DNA of 57,344 nucleotides from Camillea tinctor (Eukaryota; Ascomycota; Sordariomycetes; Xylariales; Xylariaceae), in contig MU394168.1 of assembly GCA_022578605.1 (NCBI GenBank), positions 1 to 57,344 on the forward strand, given 5' to 3'. Shown here piece by piece: positions 1-12,151 of the stretch. Within the stretch, counting starts at the first letter, position 1; each line of letters opens with the position of its first letter. A program made the translations under genes and the position numbers. A model generated the notes under the pieces. That model ran no database searches. It saw only the letters and a list, made by a program, of their open reading frames with translations, and had not been told where the DNA came from.

Positions 1-3000
1 TATATTAATAAGATAGCTTTTTTAAGTTTTTTTAATATTAATAACACGTATTTTTTATATTTTTTTTCGTTTTTTAAATAAATAAAAATATTATTTAAAT
101 ATATAAAAATAAACTTATTTAAATATTTTTAAAAATTTATTATAATTATATATTAAAATGTAATTAAAGCATTAATAAGTTTAAAAAATATAACTTTATA
201 CTTATAATATTTATATATAATGTAAAAAACTATATAAAGTTTATATTTTTTAACTATGTAAATTATATAGTAGCTATTTTTAAAATTTAATGCAGTAAAA
301 ATATAAGCTTTATTAATTTATTTTTATATTAATTTAATTAATAGTAAAAAATGTTTATTTTTTTTAATAATATTATTAAAATATTAATAATTAATAACTT
401 TTTATTAAATTAAATTGTTATTTTTATTAATTTGTTATTTTTTATTTTTATTTATTTTTAAAACTATAATTACTAAGTATTTTAAAAAAGTTTTAAATTT
501 TTATATATAATTTTTTTTTAAGTTTTATTAAATACTTTTTTATAACGCTTTTTATTTTTTTTAATTTATAAAATAAATTAAAAATAACTTAAGTTAAAAT
601 TTTTTTTTAAGTTATATTTAATAGTTTTATTAATTATATAAAAGTAACTTTTTTTTAATTTTATTTTAAAAAAGCTAATAAAATTTTCGGTATTTTTTAA
701 ATATTAATATAATAAAGTTATTTATTTTAACTACTTAAATTAAATATATAATTAACGTTTAATTAATATTTATTTATAATTGTTTTTTTTAAGTTAAAAT
801 ATTAGCTATTTAATTAATGCTTAAATTTATGTATTAAAGTTAATTTATATTAAGTATTATATTATGTTTTATAATTTTTACTATATTAAATATAATAAAT
901 TTTTTACAGTTTTTAATTTTTACTGTTAAAAGTTTCGTTTTTTTTATAATTTAACTTTTATTATATATTAATATATTTTTATTTACTGTTTATAAAAAAT
1001 AAAAGTAAAGTTTATATTTTTAAAAAACTTAATTTTTATTAAAAATGCGTAAAAATATATAGCTATATTTTGTTTTTAAGTTTATTAAAGCTTAATAAAT
1101 ATGTTTTTATTATTATATTTTTATTAAAATAGTTTTTTTTTTTTATTATAGTTATATATAAAAACTTTTACGTTAAAGTTTATTATTACTTTAATAATAA
1201 AAACTACTTACGTTTTTTATTAATTAGTGCTTTTATATTTTAAAAAAGATTTTTTTTTTTTTTAAGTTTATACTTTTTAATTAAAATGCATAAAACAATT
1301 AGTTTTTATGTATTTTAATTAGCTATTTTATTTATAAAAGCTTATTAATTAATTTATTATAGCATATATTATATAATTTTTTTTAAATATAGCTAATATA
1401 TATTGCTTTTAAAGTAAATTTTTTTTTTAATTAATTTTAAATTTAATTAAATTATAAATAATATTAACATATTAGCGAAATATTTATAAGTTATATACTT
1501 TAAAAATATTAAAAATTTTTTAACAGTTAATATATTACTTTAAAAAGTAATATTTTTTTTTTATTAATTTTTTTAAAATTTATTTATAATTATATTAAAA
1601 GTACTTTTTTTTGCTTTTAATTTTTAATTGCTTAATTATTAACGTTTTATATAAATTTTGCTTATATTTACATTGTTTTTTTAACTATTAAAAGCATAAA
1701 AAATAGTTTTAATTAAATTATTTAAAGTTTTTTAAGTATGTTTTTATATTTTTTAAAGCGCTTTTTTTTAAAAAATAAAATATATTTTACATTTTTTAAT
1801 AAAGTTATAATATTTATAGCTTTATTTTTTTATATATTTACTTTTATTAGTTTTATAGTAATAACTATATAAATATTTAAGCTATTTTTTTTAATAAGTT
1901 GCATATATACTTATTATTTAAAAGTTTTTAATAAAAATATAATTTAAAACTTTTTTATTAATTTTTTTTTTATTTAAGCATTTTTTATAATGTTTTTATA
2001 TAAATAAGTATTTTTTATATTAAGCTTACTTATTTATTATAAACTTTTTTTATTTTTAAATAATAAATATATTTTTTTAAAGTAGTTTTTTTATTTAAAG
2101 TTATAATGCTTTTTTTTTTTTTAAGTTTAAAATTTTTTTTTTTTTTACTATTTATTTTGCCGGTTTTTTTTAATAGCTTTTTTTATTTTTTATAGTAGTT
2201 TTAATTGTTTTTTATAATTAAGTTTTTATTATTTAAGTTTTTTTTTAAGCATTATAGCGTAATTTTAACTTAATTATATATTATATATATTACTTTTTTA
2301 TATTAAGCTACGTTTAATATATTATGTTTTTATTTTTAACTAATTTTATTTAAAACGTATTTTATGTTAAGTAAAAAAATTAATTTTTTTATTTTTATTA
2401 AAGTTACTTGTTTTTTTAATAGTAAACTTAAAAAATTTATTATAAAAAAGTAATTTAATACTAATTAAAAATAAAATTTAATATTTTTTTTAAAATATAA
2501 GCATTTTTATTTAAAAGCTTTTAAAAAATAAATTGTACTTAAGTAGTATATATAAGCGTATTAAAATAAGTAATAAATATAGTAGTTTTTAATGTTTTTT
2601 TTATTTTTTATTTTATTAATAATAACTATAAATATTTAATTTACTTTTTTTTTTTAACTTATTTAATAATATTTTTTAAAGCTTATTTTTATAGTTATTG
2701 TAGTTTTTTATTTTTAAGCTTAACGTTATTATTGCAATATTTAAACTTAAAATAACTTTTTTTTTTACATTTAAAGCATTTTATTTAAAATTTATTTTTT
2801 TTTTTTTAGTTATTTTTTTTATAGCGTTTAATTTAATAAAATTAAACTTAATATTTTTACTTTTATATTTTTTAACTTTTTTATTTTTATTAAGTTTAAA
2901 AAAAGTTTTTTTTTTTAAAATTAACTTTTTTTTTTTAAAAAAACTATTTAAAGTTTTTATTATTAATTAATATAGTTAAAATAACATACTTTTTAAACTT

Positions 3001-4130
3001 ATTTAACTTTTTTTTTATATAAGTTTATTTTATATAATTTATTTTTTATATAGTTTTTTAGCTTTTAATAAAAAAAGTAATAAAAGCTTTTAATTAAAAA
3101 TTAAAATTATGTAACTAATTTTTTAAACTTTATTATATATTTAAAAGTTTATTTATTTTACTTAAATTTATATAATTTTGCTTTAAATTATTATTTAAAA
3201 ATAAAATTATTAAATATATTTTAAATAGCTTATTTAAAGTTAAAATATTTTTTAAAAACTTTTTTTATTATATTTTTAGCGTTATTGCTATTATTTAACT
3301 TATTTTTAAAAATTAATTAAAATTAGTTAAAAGCGGTTTTTATAAGTAATTAAAATATAATTAAAACTTTTTAATAATTAATTATAATTAATTTATAATA
3401 AAAAAATAAATAAACTTTAATTTAAATAAAAAAGTTTTTAAAGTTTTTTTTTTATTATATTTATTAAAAATAATTAGTTTAAAGCTTTTAACTTTTAATA
3501 TTAATAACATTATTTTTATATTAAAATCGTTTTTAAAGTTTTTATTTAAGTTATTTTAATTTTTAACTTTTTTTTTTTGCTTTTTTTAACTATTTTTTTG
3601 CTTTTTAAATATTTATTAAAAGTGTTTTTTTATTTAATTTTAAATTATTTTTTAATTTGCTTTATTTTAAGTTTTTTTAATTTTAAAGTTTTTTATTTTT
3701 ACTTTTATAATAATTTTATTAATTAAGCATTTAATAGTTTTTATTTTTTTTTTAAAATTATAATTGCGTTTATAAAAAAAGCATATTATTTTAAAACTAT
3801 TTATTTTTAAATTTTTTTAAATTAATGTTAATTATTATTTAAAAAGTTATTAAAGTATAATAAGCTTTTTTTAAAATAAATAAGTTACGTGTTAATTTTA
3901 ATTTTATAAAATAATAAAGTAAAGTTAATTTAATATTTTACATTGTATTTATTAAAAAAATTTATAAAACTTTTACTATAATTTTAAAAAATAAATAAAG
4001 TTTTAAATTAATAGCTAAAAAATAAATAATTATAAAAAAATTACAGCTAACTTATATATACCTTTTTGCGTAATTAGCGTAAAAGTATAATGCGTAATTT
4101 TAAAAAACGTTAATTACGCTAATTACGTTG
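1..4130. repeat. Extremely AT-rich, RIP-type degenerate block without genes
   Basis: Almost every base is A or T, and the few G and C bases sit mainly in AGC, ACG, AAC and AGT contexts. CpA and TpG are scarce and TpA is extremely common. This is the expected end product of repeat-induced point mutation, which turns CpA into TpA on both strands of duplicated DNA in many Ascomycota. No open frame of useful length exists on either strand and I can trace no transposon protein. The block continues past the left edge, so its full length is unknown. It stops abruptly near 4130, where normal composition begins. It could be a decayed transposon nest or part of a subtelomeric or centromeric region; the sequence does not distinguish these. 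Confidence 0.85.
4068..4127. repeat. Inverted repeat at the edge of the AT-rich block
   Basis: A 12-base arm at 4069-4080 (CGTAATTAGCGT) is matched exactly in reverse complement at 4116-4127 (ACGCTAATTACG), with 35 bases between. A related CGTAATT occurs between them at about 4092. The structure lies exactly where composition changes from RIP-type to ordinary sequence, so it may be the surviving end of the transposon that was mutated. That origin is an inference. Confidence 0.5.
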
Positions 4131-5458
4131 GCAACGGTTACATTTTTGTACTAGGAATAGTTAGTGCCAATTGCATGTTAAAATAACAGTTATTTCGTTT
4201 CCGGCAACTCCACTTGAAATGGTGGGTCGTAACAAAAGATTGTAATGTTGCAAGAGAGGATTATCTGACGATGATGTAAAGTTTAATGGCATCTACTTGA
4301 TTTATTACGGCTCTCTCATCCATTCTCTCAAGTCCTAACTCACTCCATACCAAAGTTTACGGTGAGCGTACTCGTCAGTAAAATCGCCTAAAATAAGTCA
4401 AATAAAAGCTGCACTAGTAGCAGTCTTTCGACATTGTCTTAAATCTCAAAGATATCCTTAGCCTAATATCAAACAGTAATGATTCACTTAACCTAGGCCA
4501 AAACACCATGTTGATTATTTTCAATTACACGACGTATAAGCCTTTCGTATACCTCGGCGATATGGTCACCTAGAGCTTGGTCTAAGTAAGTCCCTGTATG
4601 AAAGTGAGAGAAAAGCCCTCTTACATACGTAATAGACCTAGGAGCTTTGGCTGCTAAGACCACTAGGTCACCTAATCTAATTTCCTATATATATTATGCG
4701 CAAGGGAATGCTTTCGTGTACAACATAATATAAATGCTTAATGCGTCTTAATATAGGCAGAGAAGTTTTCCCCCGTGCGTGTACTAGAAGGAGGGTTTGG
4801 AGGTCTACATGGAGATGGTTTAACCTGAGTCGAACAGTTCTAGAGCATCCGGGGACCAATTCTCGTGCTATTTGGGAGTTACTAGGTAACGAAATTCCGC
4901 GTGCCTGAACTACAAATTGGCTCACCACAATGCATAATCCGTACCTCCGCAACAGGCATATTGGAGGTCACCCAGAGAGCTCATACTCCGCAGAATTATA
5001 GCCGAAGAGAGTAGCAGCGGTATTGGCCCTTGCGGGCCTGCTTAAGCGTAACACTTGGCATGTAAGCATCTAAGGCCAGGTACATTTCCGAATACGGCAA
5101 GATCTCGTGTTTTTCCCCAGAGTTTTGTATCCAAGACAATTCTCCCCATCCCTAAAATCCTACTTAAGGGCTTGGCTGCTGGACATAGCGTCGCGGACTA
5201 ATTAGATGTTCGGCCTACATTGCAACGGATTGATGTAAACTATCGAATCATCCATCGGGATGGTAATGTAATTGAGGGGTCTCCTCAATGTTGGCAATGT
5301 CATGTAGAGATAGTTTCTCCGGCGTGCCAATGTCACAACAAAATCGCCCACACCCCTATATGAGTACGGAATTTTCCCACTCATTGTAGCGATGGTGTAC
5401 CCGACACAAAGTTACTTATAAGTTCACCTTCGTGACTATAGTAAACAATAAATAAACT
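4131..5458. other. Non-coding spacer between AT block and first gene
   Basis: Ordinary base composition but no conserved coding frame. The short open frames at 4677-4952 and 5202-5384 (minus) resemble no family I know. A TATAAG box at about 5417-5422 lies 42 bases before the start codon of the next gene and is a candidate core promoter. Nothing else was recognised. Confidence 0.5.
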
Positions 5459-6523
5459 ATGGGCCAATTTTCCATCGTCACTGCCGCTCTGGCGTTCGCG
5501 TCCGTCGTCTACGGCCAATGTGGATCGGGCACACCCGATGCCACCGTGAACGGCTCAGGGGGTTCCTACACGGCCACTAAGGGGTCTGAGCAGGTGTACT
5601 CAGGATCGAACTACCTCCAGGCAATCCAATCAGCATTGGATTCGATAAGCAGCGGGCAGCGCGTTGCCGTCATTGCGTCCGGATCGATCGGCGCCAGCAC
5701 CATCACCATCGGTAGCGGCAAGATCTTCGAGGGGTGCGGCACCATCGATGTTGGAAACCGAGCCGGACACGGAGCCATTGAGTCGCTCGACACAACCGAC
5801 GTGAAGATCCCGTACCTCAGCATGACGGGAAACCCGTACTTCGGACTGCGTTTCTACGGCACGAAGAACCTCGCCCTCGGCGACATTAACATGGACCTCA
5901 GCGGTGGGCTAGGTATTCGGTTCGAGCGCGATGAAGCTGCCAACTCTAACGTCTCCATGGGCACCATTACCGTGACGGGCGCCGGCAGCCACGCCGTCGA
6001 GACATGGAACATCGACGGCCTGACCATTGACAGCGTCATCGCTCGCGACGTAGGCGAGTGCGGCCTCCTTCTACAGACGACGACGAACGCCCAGGTGGGA
6101 CTTGTCGACGGCGACAACGTCGCAGCCGGCAACGGCTACGCGACCTTCCGCATGGCGAACAACAACGGTCAGTTGTCCGACGGCAGCTACGAGCCCAACG
6201 TGTTCATCGACAAGGTAGTCTCGCGCGGGGGCGGACGGGGCATTTTCTGCGTGTCGCAGTCGGGTGGCGCCGTGATCAAGGACATCGACCTCGCCAACAA
6301 CGGCAACAACGCGATCCTGATTGAGAACTGCTACAACGTGGCGATCAACGGCGGGAAGGTCGAGGGCGGTGGTGAGGTGCGCATCTCGGCGCGCGACGAG
6401 TTCCCCAACACTAAGGACATCTCCATCACGCTGACCGTCAACGGCAACACGGTGCGCGAGTCGCCGTGCGGTGATAACATCAGCTGGACGCTTTCCGGTG
6501 ATGCTACCCAGAACATTTGCTGA
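5459..6523 (+). CDS. Secreted right-handed beta-helix protein (pectin lyase-like fold)
   Basis: Single-exon gene for a 354-residue protein. Residues 1-19 form a signal peptide (hydrophobic core, likely cut after VVYG), so the product is probably secreted. The rest consists of many short beta-strand repeats rich in Gly, Asn, Asp, Val and Ile, as in parallel beta-helix proteins of the pectate lyase/polygalacturonase superfamily. Phrases such as FYGTKNLALGDINM and WNIDGLTIDSV are typical helix rungs. Cysteines lie near both ends (CGSG at the mature N-terminus, the last residue a Cys). I see no GH28 or PL1/PL3 catalytic signature, so activity on pectin is not established; it could be a non-catalytic cell-wall protein or an effector. 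A TATA-like box is close upstream. It is the first gene next to the RIP block. Confidence 0.75.
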   Translation: MGQFSIVTAALAFASVVYGQCGSGTPDATVNGSGGSYTATKGSEQVYSGSNYLQAIQSALDSISSGQRVAVIASGSIGASTITIGSGKIFEGCGTIDVGNRAGHGAIESLDTTDVKIPYLSMTGNPYFGLRFYGTKNLALGDINMDLSGGLGIRFERDEAANSNVSMGTITVTGAGSHAVETWNIDGLTIDSVIARDVGECGLLLQTTTNAQVGLVDGDNVAAGNGYATFRMANNNGQLSDGSYEPNVFIDKVVSRGGGRGIFCVSQSGGAVIKDIDLANNGNNAILIENCYNVAINGGKVEGGGEVRISARDEFPNTKDISITLTVNGNTVRESPCGDNISWTLSGDATQNIC

Positions 6524-7550
6524 TTGAACGAGCGCCTGAGGAAGAAGAGTTTGGCATGGATTGCGACGAGATCTAGTATGATATCTTCACTTCTTGTGCC
6601 CACGACCTGCCCCTCCCCACGGTTAGGAACACTAGCCATGGCGGTCTCCTGGCAGCTATCCGTGTAAATACTTGGCATATTCATGGTACTTTGACCTTTA
6701 CATGTACATATTTCATTTAAAAAAAGAAAAATATTACCTGCGCGGTTGTATTATCTGATCCGTCGTCGTCGTCGTGCTTAAACCCATTCTATGATTTTTA
6801 TTCCACTTGTATCAATGCTTCTAATTTATCTGCTTGGAATATTTTGCTTCAGCATGTCATGTGTATAAGGGTTTAAGACCCCTCGTTAACAAGGAGCTAC
6901 CTATATGCATAGTGTTTATGTACTTGTAAGCAAACTATAGTTCTATAGAAAGGGTTTAAGGATTCTTGTATCTTAATAACAAGGAATTACCGGAATATAA
7001 CCTGGGGGTTCGGTTCTTAGCCAAAAGATCTAGGACCCTTGAACTGTCAAGCGCAGGATTCATCATGCAGATAGGATATAAAACACATCATTATCATTAT
7101 TACAGATCTACTAATATGGTATAAGAGTAGTAATATGACATATGATCAATGAAAGATTAAATGCGTGTAGCATCAAGTATGGAATACACCCAATACTCCT
7201 GTCCTATATACCGGGACTGATCTATGGTAACATTTTCGTCGTATGTGATGAAATCAACGGGACAACATGTGGTCAAGATAAGCAAATAGAAATAATCTAT
7301 TTCAAAAAGGCCTAGTGGAGGGTTACATATTTGTCATTGGCTGCCCTAGCTTGTTCAGTCTTTATAGACTATATGTCCGTCATTGGTATCGCATCATATG
7401 GAAAGGAGATGAGGTATGTGCGGGGGTTTGGAGTATACCGTGAGATAGCATCATTGAGACGATCATGGCTGCTAGATAAATAGCTAGTATTTCTACTATC
7501 TCGAGAGATAATCGTATGTGTAAGATTGAATCTAATACATATCCTTAAAA
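6524..7550. other. Intergenic spacer with a short diverged direct repeat
   Basis: No gene recognised. Two loosely similar segments occur at about 6868-6903 and 6951-6991, each starting GGGTTTAAG and followed 15-20 bases later by AACAAGGA plus a TACC-like end. CGTCGTCGTCGT occurs near 6762. The last 150 bases hold the promoter and leader of the TauD-like gene. Confidence 0.4.
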
Positions 7551-8967
7551 ATGGCCCCCTCAGTCACAGACGTATTGCCGAGCACATCAGAGTTGAAGGA
7601 GAAGGCAGAGCAGAAGATCAATCGAGCTTACAACGAAGCTCAACACGCATCTGTAAGACATTGTTGTCTATACGATGAAGCTAGTTATATGTTAACTCAT
7701 TAAACAGTACAAATATGCCAGCTACCTGCCAGTGTACGATGAGACAACTACATTTCCGCCAACAGAGCCATTCGAGTTCGCCGACCGTGGCCTCCTAGCG
7801 GACAAAGCAAAGCCGCATCTCCTTGGGCTCGAAGACCCCAACGTGAAGATCACGAAGCTCACCCCTCGCGTCGGCACCGAGATCAGTGGCCTCCAGCTCT
7901 CGGAGCTGACCGACGAGCAGAAGAACGAGCTCGCGCTTCTCATCGCCGAGCGCGGCGTCGTCGTGTTCCGCGGGCAGAACTTCAAGGACATCGGCGTCGA
8001 GAAGCAGAAGGAATTCGGGCGGTACTTCGGGCGTCTCCACGTCCACGTAAGCAAGCACCATAACCCAACCCACAAACTCACAGCCGGTAGACGGGGCAGC
8101 TATTAACCTCATGCGTGTGTGTATTTATACAGCCCGTGGGCGCCCACGTCGACGGCGCCATCGAGTTCCACAACATCTACCTGGGGCCGGACAACCTGTA
8201 CCGCAACCAGCGGCGGTCGGAGAAGCTGACCACCACCGGCTACCACTCGGACGTGTCGTACGAGCACCAGCCGCCGGGGATCACGCTGCTCACGCTGCTG
8301 GCGGTGCCGTCGACGGGCGGCGACACCGCGTGGACGTCGCAAGTCGCAGCGTACGAGCGCCTGTCGGAGCCGATCCAGAAGCTCCTGGAGGGCCTGCGCG
8401 CGGAGCACAGCGGGTTCCCCCAGGCGGAGAACGCGCGCCGGGACAGTCACTTTGTGAGGCGCGAGCCTGTCAAGTCGTATCATCCGATTGTGCGGGTGCA
8501 TCCGGTAAGGAGGACTCGCTCGCTGACTGCCTACCTAGCGTTTGGCTGACCCTTTAACTTTGCGTTTGATTAAAAATAGGTAACTGGTCAGAAAGCCTTA
8601 TTCGTGAACCCCGGCTTCACGAAGAAGATTATCGGGCTGAAGACGGAGGAGTCTGATGCTCTGCTGAAGCTTCTCTTCAAGGTATCTCGAACTCCCCCTT
8701 TCTCCCCACTCACCCCCTGACCATCCCGATTCTTCCGAACCCAATCACTCACTACCGTAATAGCATATCTCCCAAAGCGCCGACATCCAGGTCCGCGTCA
8801 AGTGGGACGATCAGACTGTGTCGCTGTGGGACAACCGCGTTACGGCGCACACGGCCATCTCCGACTACGACGTGCATAGCGAGGAGGAGGGCCTCCGCCA
8901 CGGGTTCCGCATCACGACGCTAGCTGAGCGTCCGGTGGGAGTTAATGGACTGGAGACGGTGTGGTGA
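7551..8967 (+). CDS. TauD-family 2-oxoglutarate/Fe(II) dioxygenase
   Basis: Five exons: 7551-7652, 7708-8046, 8133-8504, 8580-8681 and 8764-8967. All junctions are GT-AG and in phase 0, giving 372 residues, close to yeast Jlp1 and bacterial TauD relatives. The family couples 2-oxoglutarate decarboxylation to substrate hydroxylation, commonly of sulfonates, releasing sulfite. The iron ligands are visible: His185-x-Asp187 in TTGYHSDVSYEHQPPG and distal His334 in NRVTAHTAISDY, with a likely 2-oxoglutarate-binding Arg354 in GFRITT. The N-terminal part (GTEISGLQLSELTDEQ) is also typical of the family. Substrate cannot be read from sequence; sulfonate or taurine use is likely but unproven. The start was chosen because exon 1 splices cleanly in frame. 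Confidence 0.9.
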
Positions 8968-11900
8968 GGGAAGGTTCTTGCGTAGTGCTACAGTGGTAAC
9001 TGCTATGTAAAGTTATGCTTTATTGTTTGTAGTTCGAGTCTAGGATAGTAATTTGGTACAATATGATCTTACCTTCTAGGAATGTGGGCATCTTTCGTCT
9101 TTATGAAGCACAGTATGTAATACCTAGGTGTTTTGAATATAAAACAATATATTCATGAGTTAGGCACCTAATTCTCGGGTATATAGATGTGGTTGATAGC
9201 TAGGTGTTCGTGGCTAGGAGACATCTATATCTGCCATATCTCTTGGTTGCATGGATATACTTCCTGGCTACCCTCTCGGGGATCGTTTCCGTGTGTTCCG
9301 TAGAGAGTTCTAGTATGAGTTAATCGAATAACACATCCTGCCTGTCTGACCAAGGAAGACTGGGACAGTAATGTGTATGTAGTATGATGGCATATAACCT
9401 CTTCATTTTCGGGTCGTAACCCATGACATAATGCCTTCCTAGGCAATTGCGCACCATATACTTGTTATACCGTGCTCTACTGTGCTTTAGACAATAGGAC
9501 GCGGATACTACACTACACTACCGGGCACCCTGGGAAGATCATACATACGCATGCGGCTTGAAACAGCCCTATCTTAGGTAGGTAGGTGTTATTGGCCCGA
9601 TCCACGGTTTCTGCCGTTAGACTTTTCTAGAAACAAGCAATGGAAAACAATTCATATGTGCTACCTAGCCGCTGAGGGTACTATCGGTTCAACGACGTAT
9701 TCTTTGCTTTTGGGGGGAGAGGACGTTGCTTTCATGAAGCGTAGTACTCGCTGTTTAGTACATGTCTAGTTGATATTTATTTTGCTCTCCTAGCTAGACA
9801 GCAGATATTCTAAAATTGTATGCGAAAAGCATATAAACTTAAAAGCTCTTCCCACCATTTCCATGTTGTGCAAATACATATACCGAACTTCATCGCTGTC
9901 CAATGTCCCATGTGTATGAATGACTTCATTTCTCTCAATCTAGAAACCGGACCCAATCGCCCCTATTTTTTCCCTCTCTTTCCCTTTACACTACCCCATG
10001 GGGATGAGTCCTTGCTTCCAGTGTAAGAAGTCGTGTGTTTTCGTCTTTTCGCTGTCATCGTAGTTTTCATCATCTAACAATTACTTAATAGTCAAGTTTA
10101 TATTCCCCAGACTCCGCCGTGTTGGAATATGGGGTAGGCTGTATTTCGTACACTATATGGCCTAGGGTTCCACTAATTTCCATAACCCCCTTGTCTTCGT
10201 CTCACGGACCTCCTGTAACGAAATATCACTCTTCTCGTTCTTTTTTCCTCACGCCCGAGAGATGTAGTAAGGCAGTGAGGAGAAGTCCGGAGAATGAGGA
10301 TTCATGAGGGGAGAGAGGGGCCTTCGTATATTGGCATTACTTGAGAGATTCTTGAACATAGACAAGCGCGCAAAGGGGGCGTTTACCGGATACACTTGAC
10401 TATTTTAGTCTGGCTCGTTCTTTAATAGCGAGATTCTACTTATCTTACATACATACTGGCAATTAAACGCTACGCGCGTACATAGGTAGGCAGGCAGACC
10501 GCCACGCCCACGAGCTAATGAGTCCATTCGCACCTTTTCCCTCTAAGCCATTTGGTAAGTAAGCGTCGGGTTAGCCTTATCGCGGAGGCGAACTTGCTAT
10601 AGTGGCCAAGCGAACCGGCCTGGGTAATCCGCAGTTTCTAGATAATAGATGAAACATATAGATTAAGCGTCACATCAGGCGAAAACAAGAATACTGAGTA
10701 TTAGTCGTATGATGCTGATGCGGTTTTATTCCTTCATCCATGATATGAACTGAGCTGCGATCAGAAGTGGAATGGTGAGCTGGCGCTCATGTTCTGCCAA
10801 GAGCTCCGTTCTGTGTTCGGTATGCTGCTCTTCCACTAAGAAGTGTCTCCGAAGCTTTTTTATTATTATGCGTGAACCGCTTACATCGGCAAATAGTTTG
10901 CAGTGGTTGCTAATTATTGATACGCCGACTCGCTGCTGCGGCTTCACGATGAGGCGAATTCGAGCGGCTTTTTTCATCTAATGTTGAGTGATAACTACTA
11001 CTAATAGTTTCAAAGTTCCCTCGGATCATATTACCGGATGGCATCCTGTCATTATCGTTGCGGCCAAGGCTGTTGTGAGGTAAACATGAGGATATTTATT
11101 AGCTGAGCGAACAAGGGCAGGGCGAGTTAGTGGTAGAAGAAAGAAGCCTTAGCGCGATGCGAAAGTCAGGCTCAGCGCTCGCGATATAGGATATTTCGAC
11201 CCTTAACCAGGAACAGGAAAGTCCATGCGAGATATAGCAGGGCATACACAAAAGACGGATAATTAGGGACGAGTTATCACAGGCCTTTCCCGCCCGATCA
11301 AAATGATATGACTAAGGTTGGTTAATCCAAGTGTGTAAGTGAAAGAGAGAGAGGAAAGCCAAGCAGTATACCAAGAGAGTAGGGTAGGTAGGGGAGCAGG
11401 GGGGTGGGAAAGGCAAGCCCCATCCATTATGTAGATATGTGTGTAATAAGATCGTCAATACGCTAGGCTGATATCAGCTTCCTCTGCTCAAGGGTACGAT
11501 TCTGATAAAAACCCCCGGGGGGCATTTCCTTCTGGGGCGTTTCTCCCCGACCGGCCGGTCGTTATCGTCGGCATAACCGGGGGAGAAGGGGGAAGGATAA
11601 CTGTCTTGGCTAGTCTGGACCCATTCCATGGGGCCTTATATTCCCCTCCCACAAAAAGACAAGCCCTCCACGATGTCGTGTTTAGCTGCAAATGCGGGAA
11701 CTTCTTAGTTCTCCCGCCAAGAACTAGGAAGAGAGAGAAGCTTGCCTCCCCCCCGAATCTTGACTCGCCCGGCGCCACTCTGCCCAACCAACCGTACGCT
11801 CGAGATCGACTTCTGTTATCTATCGCCATGACGTTTGGTCGCATTTCGCCCATGTCTCACTCGGAATTTCAGGGGGGTAGGAGGGGAGGAAAGCGACGCG

Positions 11901-12151
11901 GCTGATCTTGGCTTCTCGGTCTAGAAAGTGAGTAACCTAGAGTAGACTGCTGTGTAGAAAACATTCAAATAAACCCTTTGATCCTCTTTCCATTTCGATA
12001 GAATGGACGAGCTATACATGTTACGTGTGTAAGACCATTGACAACTTGGTCGTTCGACGGTACAGATCAAACCGGTTGCTTTTTTGTCACCCAGCGCACC
12101 TCTTTCTCTTTCAAATACGACGAGAGCAGGAATTAAAAAAGTAGCAACACC
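8968..12151. other. Gene-free 3.2-kb spacer
   Basis: No family-level coding signal. Short frames (9225-9446 minus, 10726-10977 minus, overlapping frames on both strands in 11488-11905) are unrecognised. The stretch 11488-11905 is more GC-rich than its surroundings and contains the 14-base palindrome CGACCGGCCGGTCG at about 11548. A purine tract (GAGAGAGAGG) lies near 11345. The last few hundred bases must contain the permease promoter. Confidence 0.5.

Noticed and set aside
4800..4870. tRNA-like A-box/B-box pattern on the minus strand (TAGC...TTGG and GTTCGACTC)
   Set aside because: Spacing between the boxes is about ten bases too short and no acceptor or T-stem pairing could be built.
11488..11905. 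Overlapping open frames on both strands (121 and 99 residues) with a 14-base palindrome
   Set aside because: No family resemblance, signal peptide or splice partner; open frames on both strands are common in locally GC-rich DNA.
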